A stretch of DNA of 10,419 bases from Alphaproteobacteria bacterium. Its GTDB lineage: Bacteria; Pseudomonadota; Alphaproteobacteria; ATCC43930; CGMCC-115725. The stretch spans positions 1 to 10,419 of the forward strand of contig JASHUW010000055.1 of assembly GCA_030039815.1 (NCBI GenBank), read 5' to 3'. Of the stretch, positions 6,262-10,419 are shown piece after piece. Under the pieces are notes generated by a model that ran no database searches, was not told where the DNA came from, and saw nothing but the letters and a program-made list of their open reading frames with translations. Made by a program: the position numbers and the translations under genes. Numbering within the stretch: position 1 is the first letter of the stretch; each line of letters begins with the position of its first letter.

Positions 6262-7080
6262 CTAGTCCCAGCCCCACCAAGCGCGTAGCGCCGCGCCCAT
6301 CACCAGCTTTTTGTCGGCGGCGGCGAGCCACGGTGCGTCCTCGGTGAACATCGTCACGCATTGCCGCCACGAGCACGGCATCTTGCTGATATCGGTGCCC
6401 CAGAACATGCGGTGCGGGCCGAACGCGTCGTAAATCCGGCGCAGATAACCCTGCATGATCGGGTAGGGGTAGGCCTCCGCCGAATAGCCCGGCGCGCCCG
6501 TAGCCTTGACCGCGATGTTCGGGTACTTCGCCAGCGCCACGAGATCGGGGATATGGGTCATCGCCGCGTGGTCTTTCAGCGTGGTCAGCCCGCCCCGCCC
6601 GCCGAGATGGTCGATCGTCAGCCGCAAGCCGGGATGACGCGCGGCGACGACGCCGAGATAGCGCAGCGAATCCGTCGCCAGGCACGCGATCGGCACGCCG
6701 GCTTTCTCGGCGGCGGCGAACAGCCAGTCGTATTCGCCGTCGTGGAGGCGCTGGCGCGCCGGGTCGTGGAGAAACGTGTAGCGCAAGCCGAGCATCCCCG
6801 GCTGGCCGCGCCAGGCGGCGATGCGATCGCGCGACTCCGGCTTGTCGAGCGGCAGCGACCCCATGATCGCGAAGCGGCCGGGGTAATCCCCTACCGCCTT
6901 GAACGCCATCTCGGTGGAGTTCGGGTCCCAGCCCGGCGGATGGATCACCGCGGCGTCGACCCCGCCCTCATCCATCAGGGCGACGGCTTCCTCGGGCGTG
7001 AAATGCGTCACCTGCCAGTGCGAGGCATTGCTCGGCAGGCCCACGCCCCAGGTGTGGATTTGCGCATCGACGATTTGCAT
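6262..7080 (-). CDS. Amidohydrolase family 2 protein (COG3618-like TIM barrel)
   Basis: This 272-residue protein should be a cytoplasmic TIM-barrel hydrolase or decarboxylase. It opens with VDAQIHTWG (4-12), where the usual HxH pair reads Gln7-x-His9. Later residues of the family are present: His158 in TIDHLGG and Asp230 in FWGTDISK. The strand where many relatives have another histidine reads VPIACLAT (129-136). The metal site is therefore partial. The family includes LigI-type lactonases that work without metal, so a metal-independent lactonase is one option. It is the last gene of a three-gene minus-strand operon. Its ATG lies four bases after the stop of the luciferase-like gene, which implies translational coupling; the best Shine-Dalgarno (AAGGA) is 11 bases upstream, inside that gene. 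Substrate unknown. Confidence 0.88.
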   Translation of the reverse strand: MQIVDAQIHTWGVGLPSNASHWQVTHFTPEEAVALMDEGGVDAAVIHPPGWDPNSTEMAFKAVGDYPGRFAIMGSLPLDKPESRDRIAAWRGQPGMLGLRYTFLHDPARQRLHDGEYDWLFAAAEKAGVPIACLATDSLRYLGVVAARHPGLRLTIDHLGGRGGLTTLKDHAAMTHIPDLVALAKYPNIAVKATGAPGYSAEAYPYPIMQGYLRRIYDAFGPHRMFWGTDISKMPCSWRQCVTMFTEDAPWLAAADKKLVMGAALRAWWGWD

Positions 7081-7084
7081 AGGG

Positions 7085-8161
7085 CTAGATGTCCTTGACG
7101 CGCGGCAGCACGGTCTTGCCGAACAGCTCGATGGCGTCCATCAGCGCGCCGAGATCGCCCGAGCCGGGGCTGGTCAGCGACAGGTCGAGCACCCCGGCGC
7201 CCATGACCTCGCGGCACTGCCTGATCTGCTCGACCACGGTGTCGGGTCCGCCGACAAAGGTCACCGGCAGCACGCCGTTGACATTGGCCTGACGCGCCTC
7301 GCCGGCGATGTTGCGCTTGTCGACCGCGATCATCGCCTCGCGCAGCGCCGGACGCATCGGGAAGGGCGCCGCGCCCTGTTGCGCCTTCAGCCGCTTGTCC
7401 GCCTCGTCGTCGGTTTCCGCGAGCAGCATGTTGGCGCGGTAGATGATGTGGTCCGGCCCGGGCTCCCAGCCGTATTCGCGGCATTGCTGGCGGTAATAGT
7501 TGGTCGATTTCGCCATGACCTCGAACGGGCCATAGGAGACGCCGAGCCCGAGACGGTTGCGCGCCGCGAAGTCGCAGGATTCCTTGCTGGTGCCGAGCGC
7601 GTAGGTCGGTGGCATCGGCTGCTGCAGCGGACGCGGCCAGACCGAAACGGTGCGGTACTGATAATAGCGGCCCTGCCAGCTGAACGGCTGCGGCTCGGTC
7701 CACGCCTTGAGGATCAGCTCCATGCCCTCGTCGGTGCGCTCGCGGCCCTCGGCGGGGTTGAGGTCGAAGCTCAGATATTCGTTGGTCGTGCCGCGCAACA
7801 GGCCGACGACGAGCCGGCCCTGCGACATGGTGTCGACCATCGCCAGCTCCTCGGCGATGCGGATCGGGTTCGCTTGCGGCACGATCGGCCCGAGGAGCGC
7901 GATCTTGAGGTTCTTGACCTTGGCCGCGACATAGGCAGCCGAGACGATCGGCGACGGGGTGAGGATGCGCGGCGAATAGTGGTGCTCCGACAGGCTCGCC
8001 CAGTCGAAGCCGATCGATTCGACATATTCCAGCCGCTCGATCATCGTCTGGTAGGCCTTGTCGCCGGCTTCGGGCGAATAGTTGGCCGGCGCCGCCGGCC
8101 ATTCCGCCGGTAGCGGCACCGGCGTCTGATAGCGCCCGGTTTCGAAGAACGAGAGTTTCAT
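7085..8161 (-). CDS. LLM-class flavin-dependent oxidoreductase
   Basis: This 358-residue luciferase-like TIM-barrel protein probably uses reduced FMN or coenzyme F420 to oxidise a small organic substrate with oxygen. Visible landmarks are LSEHHYSPR (57-65, the EHH motif of this family), NPIRIAEELAMVD (98-110) with the following SQGRLVVGLLRG (113-124), ERTDEGMELILKAW (141-154), and the C-terminal VGGPDTVVEQIR (303-314). Length is normal for the family. The start is supported by GGGGAGG six bases upstream. It is the middle gene of an operon: 21 bases after the ABM-type gene and four bases before the amidohydrolase gene. No flavin reductase gene is present nearby, so reduced flavin would have to come from elsewhere. 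Family certain, substrate unknown. Confidence 0.94.
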   Translation of the reverse strand: MKLSFFETGRYQTPVPLPAEWPAAPANYSPEAGDKAYQTMIERLEYVESIGFDWASLSEHHYSPRILTPSPIVSAAYVAAKVKNLKIALLGPIVPQANPIRIAEELAMVDTMSQGRLVVGLLRGTTNEYLSFDLNPAEGRERTDEGMELILKAWTEPQPFSWQGRYYQYRTVSVWPRPLQQPMPPTYALGTSKESCDFAARNRLGLGVSYGPFEVMAKSTNYYRQQCREYGWEPGPDHIIYRANMLLAETDDEADKRLKAQQGAAPFPMRPALREAMIAVDKRNIAGEARQANVNGVLPVTFVGGPDTVVEQIRQCREVMGAGVLDLSLTSPGSGDLGALMDAIELFGKTVLPRVKDI

Positions 8162-8182
8162 CGTAAGCCTCCCCAGGCTGAT

Positions 8183-8473
8183 CTACCGCGTCCGATTATA
8201 CGTGTAATCCTCGCGCTCGCCGGCAACGAGCCGCAATCCCTCGGGCAGCGGCGGCCGCTGCGCTTGCAATTTGGCATGGGCATCGAGCGCCGCCTGCGAC
8301 TCCCAATGTTCGAGCAATGCCAGCCGGTCGGGGCTGTCCGCGCTCTGAAACACCTCGAACTGCAGGCATCCGGCATCCTTCCGCGACACCTCGCAGCGCG
8401 CCTGCATCGCCTTGAAGAGCTCGTTGCCTTTGCCCGGCGCGGCGTTGATCGAGATCACGAGACGGACCGACAT
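8183..8473 (-). CDS. Antibiotic biosynthesis monooxygenase (ABM) domain protein
   Basis: This 96-residue single-domain protein has a dimeric ferredoxin-like fold expected. The family pattern is clear: an N-terminal strand VRLVISINAAPGKGNELF (3-20), AGCLQFEVFQS (34-44), then LLEHWESQAALDAHAK (53-68). Members include cofactor-free quinol monooxygenases (YgiN-like), haem-degrading enzymes and proteins of unknown role. With a flavin monooxygenase gene next door, oxidation of a quinol-like or aromatic intermediate is plausible but unproven. The start at 8473 is fixed by AGGAGG five bases upstream; the open frame extends to 8512 without support. It is the first gene of the three-gene operon and its leader carries the 8497-8510 palindrome. 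Confidence 0.92.
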   Translation of the reverse strand: MSVRLVISINAAPGKGNELFKAMQARCEVSRKDAGCLQFEVFQSADSPDRLALLEHWESQAALDAHAKLQAQRPPLPEGLRLVAGEREDYTYNRTR

Positions 8474-8496
8474 GGTTTCCTCCTTGGGGCAAGCAA

Positions 8497-8510
8497 GCTT
8501 TGCGCAAAGC
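8497..8510. promoter_or_regulatory. Perfect 14-bp palindrome between divergent units, candidate operator
   Basis: GCTTTGCGCAAAGC is perfectly self-complementary. It lies 24-37 bases upstream of the ABM gene start and 78-91 bases upstream of the divergent amidohydrolase start. A weak minus-strand promoter, TTGACC (8537-8532) with 18 bases to CATGCT (8513-8508), would overlap it, as expected for a repressor site. On the plus strand, TAAGAT (8555-8560) could be a -10 but has no good -35. No regulator gene is in the window. Confidence 0.45.
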
Positions 8511-8587
8511 ATGGCGAGCCGCGACGGGAGAGGTCAAACGCAAAAAAATCCGGCTAAGATCAAATCCAACAATAAGGGAGCCTGAAG

Positions 8588-9670
8588 ATGCTGTTCACCT
8601 GCCTGCCGCCCGGCGCCCGCATTCCCGGCCGCTTTCCGGGACCGCCGCATCCGCGCGGCCGCTGGCACACGATCGACATTCACTGCCATGTCCGCAGCGA
8701 CAAGGCGACCGAGATGGTCGAGGGCAACGAGGCCGTTTCGAAGTGGTACCTCGAGACCCAGGCGAGCCCGCAAAGCCGGGCGCAGAATCGCGCCAACGGC
8801 GTGCGCACGCTGGAACAGGGCCGCTCGCCCGAGCAGCGCATCGCCGACATGGATCTGATGGGGATCGACGTTCAGGCGATCTCGCCGGCGCCGCGCCAGA
8901 CCTATTACGGCGCCGACCCCGATCTCGGCCTCGCAACCGCGCGCGAGATCAACGATTTCATCGCCGAGATTTGCGCCAAGTACCCCGACCGCTTCACCGG
9001 GCTCGGCACGGTACCGTTCCAGGCGCCGGAGCTGGCGGTCAAGGAGCTCGACCGCATCCACAAGGATCACGGGTTCCACGGCATCGAGATCATGACCCAT
9101 GTCGCGGGGGAGGATTTGTCGGCGGAGCGGTTCCGGCCGATCTTCCGGCGCTGCGAGGAGCTGGGGATGCTGGTCTTCATGCACTCCGACGGCTTTACCG
9201 AGGCGCGGCGGTTTCATGACCATTATTTCGCCAATGTAATCGGCAACCCGCTCGATACGACGGTGGCGCTGCATCACCTGATCTTTGGCGGCGTGCTCCA
9301 GGATTTCCCGAACTTGAAGCTCGTCGCTTCGCATGGCGGCGGCTATCTGCCGGCCTATCCGGGCCGCATCGATCATGCCGCCTCGGCGCGGCCCGACACC
9401 TGCACCTGCCTCAAGCACATGCCGTCGGTCTACCTGAAGCGGCTCTATTTCGACGCGCTGGTCTACACCCACCACCAGCTGCAATTCCTCGTCGAAGAGT
9501 ATGGCGTCGATCACATCCTGGTCGGCACTGACTACCCGGCGGACATGGGCGAAATCGATCCCGTGGGTTTTATCGAAACCGCGCCCTTCCTCGACGATAC
9601 TGAGCGCCGCGCGATCCTTGGCGGCAATGCGGCGCGGCTCTTGAACCTGCCGATGCCGCCGAAGCCTTGA
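8588..9670 (+). CDS. Amidohydrolase family 2 / ACMSD-like metal-dependent hydrolase or decarboxylase
   Basis: This 360-residue TIM-barrel protein has a full metal site. DIHCH (30-34) gives His32 and His34, FMHSDG gives His199, ASHGGGYLP gives His249, and GTDYPADMG gives Asp315. The spacings 199 to 249 (50) and 249 to 315 (66) match those remembered for Pseudomonas ACMSD (His177, His228, Asp294) within one residue. A non-oxidative decarboxylase or a hydrolase acting on a ring-cleavage product is therefore likely. The N-terminal 25 residues are an extra proline-rich extension. The start has GGGAG seven bases upstream. It is transcribed away from the ABM/LLM/amidohydrolase operon and is followed by soxB on the same strand after 85 bases containing a hairpin. 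Exact reaction unknown. Confidence 0.92.
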   Translation: MLFTCLPPGARIPGRFPGPPHPRGRWHTIDIHCHVRSDKATEMVEGNEAVSKWYLETQASPQSRAQNRANGVRTLEQGRSPEQRIADMDLMGIDVQAISPAPRQTYYGADPDLGLATAREINDFIAEICAKYPDRFTGLGTVPFQAPELAVKELDRIHKDHGFHGIEIMTHVAGEDLSAERFRPIFRRCEELGMLVFMHSDGFTEARRFHDHYFANVIGNPLDTTVALHHLIFGGVLQDFPNLKLVASHGGGYLPAYPGRIDHAASARPDTCTCLKHMPSVYLKRLYFDALVYTHHQLQFLVEEYGVDHILVGTDYPADMGEIDPVGFIETAPFLDDTERRAILGGNAARLLNLPMPPKP

Positions 9671-9680
9671 GGCCTCTATC

Positions 9681-9749
9681 ATGAACGGCGAGACGGCGCC
9701 GATCGCCCTCTCCGCCCATCGGGGGGAGAGGGAGAACGCGGGACGCTAA
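9681..9749 (+). CDS. Possible 22-residue leader peptide ahead of soxB
   Basis: An ATG at 9681, preceded by GAGG with eight-base spacing, opens a 22-codon frame that ends in TAA at 9747-9749, six bases before the soxB start and in the same frame. The 9706-9732 hairpin lies within it. soxB has no good ribosome-binding site of its own, so re-initiation after this frame is conceivable. The peptide has no recognisable feature, and the frame could be chance. Confidence 0.25.
   Translation: MNGETAPIALSAHRGERENAGR
9706..9732. repeat. Strong hairpin between amidohydrolase and soxB
   Basis: CCCTCTCCGCCC (9706-9717) pairs with GGGGGGAGAGGG (9721-9732) around an ATC loop: 11 pairs with one G-G mismatch. 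Intergenic hairpins of this CCCTCTCC/GGAGAGGG type recur in alphaproteobacterial genomes, so this may be a repeat element. It could also terminate or attenuate transcripts from the upstream gene, though no U-tract follows. Confidence 0.55.
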
Positions 9750-9755
9750 GCACCG

Positions 9756-10419
9756 ATGCAGCGCTATTCGTTCTCGGCGCTCGCCCGCCAGGCACTCACC
9801 GGCCATCGCGGCTGGCGACCGCTCTGGCGCAAGGCGTCGCCGAAGCAGCGCTACCATGTCGTGATCATCGGCGGCGGCGGGCACGGCCTCGCCACCGCCT
9901 ACTATCTGGCCAAGGAGCACGGCATCCGCGATGTCGCGGTGCTGGAAAAAGGCGCGATCGGGCTCGGCAATACCGGGCGCAACACGACGATCATCCGATC
10001 CAACTATCTGTGGGATGAGAGCGCCAGACTGTACGAGCATTCGCTGAAGCTCTGGGAGGGGCTGTCGAACGAGCTCAACTTCAATTTGATGCTGTCGCAG
10101 CGCGGGGTGTTGAACCTCGCGCATACGCTCGCCGATGTGCGCGAGGGGGTGCGGCGGGTCAACGCCAACCGGCTCAACGGGGTCGACGCCGAATGGTTGG
10201 AGCCGGCGCAGGTCAAGGATTTCTGCCCGATCCTCAGCATCGATCGAAACGCGCGCTACCCGATGCTCGGCGCCACCTTGCAGCGGCGCGGTGGGGTGGC
10301 GCGGCACGACGCGGTTGCCTGGGGTTTTGCCCGCGCCGCCGATGCGCGCGGCGTCGACATCGTCGAGAATTGCGAAGTGACGGCGATTCGTGTCTCGGGC
10401 GGTCGGGCCGGCGAGATCG
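9756..10419 (+). CDS. soxB: Sarcosine oxidase beta subunit (N-terminal half)
   Basis: The first 221 residues closely follow SoxB of heterotetrameric sarcosine oxidase, which demethylates N-methylglycine to glycine and formaldehyde (as methylene-tetrahydrofolate). The N-terminus RYSFSALARQALTGHRGW (3-20) and the FAD-binding VVIIGGGGHGLATAYYLA (35-52) are characteristic. So are NTGRNTTIIRSNYLWDES (72-89) and LQRRGGVARHDAVAWGFA (175-192). His184 in RHDAVAW corresponds to the histidine that carries covalent FMN in characterised beta subunits. Full proteins have roughly 400 residues, so about half lies beyond the right edge, where soxD, soxA and soxG usually follow. The start at 9756 is the first possible one after the in-frame TAA at 9747; its ribosome-binding site is poor. 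Whether it is co-transcribed with the upstream amidohydrolase gene is uncertain because of the intervening hairpin. Confidence 0.94.
   Translation, partial: MQRYSFSALARQALTGHRGWRPLWRKASPKQRYHVVIIGGGGHGLATAYYLAKEHGIRDVAVLEKGAIGLGNTGRNTTIIRSNYLWDESARLYEHSLKLWEGLSNELNFNLMLSQRGVLNLAHTLADVREGVRRVNANRLNGVDAEWLEPAQVKDFCPILSIDRNARYPMLGATLQRRGGVARHDAVAWGFARAADARGVDIVENCEVTAIRVSGGRAGEI

Noticed and set aside
6899..8113. 404-codon plus-strand frame across the amidohydrolase and LLM genes
   Set aside because: It crosses two certain minus-strand genes, contains no motif, and has a low-complexity charged composition.
8534..9682. 382-codon minus-strand frame opposite the ACMSD-like gene
   Set aside because: Shadow of a gene with a complete metal site on the plus strand.
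9570..10307. 245-codon minus-strand frame over the amidohydrolase/soxB junction
   Set aside because: It spans the 3' end of one gene and the well-conserved N-terminus of soxB; no domain is seen.

Overview
This is a GC-rich, densely coded stretch of a bacterial chromosome. The likely source is an alphaproteobacterium of the Rhodospirillales/Hyphomicrobiales type. The evidence is strong G/C preference at third codon positions, a palindromic repeat with a GAAA loop (6213-6232) of the kind scattered through alphaproteobacterial genomes, and a tetrameric-type sarcosine oxidase beta gene at the right edge. The genus cannot be told from this window. No phage, transposase, CRISPR or plasmid genes are visible.

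Left part (1-2253). A minus-strand acyl-CoA synthetase of the ADP-forming (CoA-binding / succinyl-CoA-ligase-like) family runs off the left edge. It has a 24-base interrupted palindrome 35-60 bases upstream of its start. A complete tRNA-Arg (anticodon CCT, CCA encoded) follows on the minus strand with a good sigma70-type promoter. Then come a doubtful 64-codon plus-strand frame and an 85-residue minus-strand membrane-anchored protein with two spaced cysteines.

Middle part (2254-6261). A 12-helix major-facilitator transporter (+) converges on an alpha/beta hydrolase (-), with an 11-bp hairpin between them. The hydrolase is transcribed divergently from a 515-residue protein (+) that I cannot assign to a family. 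That protein is built from two tandem copies of a domain of about 200 residues, with a repeat period of about 272 residues. It is the most interesting object in the window.

Right part (6262-10419). Three minus-strand genes form a tight operon: a small antibiotic-biosynthesis-monooxygenase-type protein, then a luciferase-like flavin monooxygenase, then an amidohydrolase of the COG3618 type with an altered metal site. Across a short intergenic region holding a perfect 14-bp palindrome lies a second, plus-strand amidohydrolase. Its metal and catalytic residues are spaced like those of aminocarboxymuconate-semialdehyde decarboxylase (ACMSD). After a strong hairpin inside a 22-codon leader frame, the window ends in the first half of soxB.

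Taken together, the window reads as a catabolic region: uptake (MFS), oxygenation (luciferase-like plus ABM-like proteins), hydrolysis or decarboxylation (two amidohydrolases, one alpha/beta hydrolase) and CoA activation. The substrate is unknown. The division into several divergent or convergent units means co-function is an inference from proximity, not something the sequence proves.
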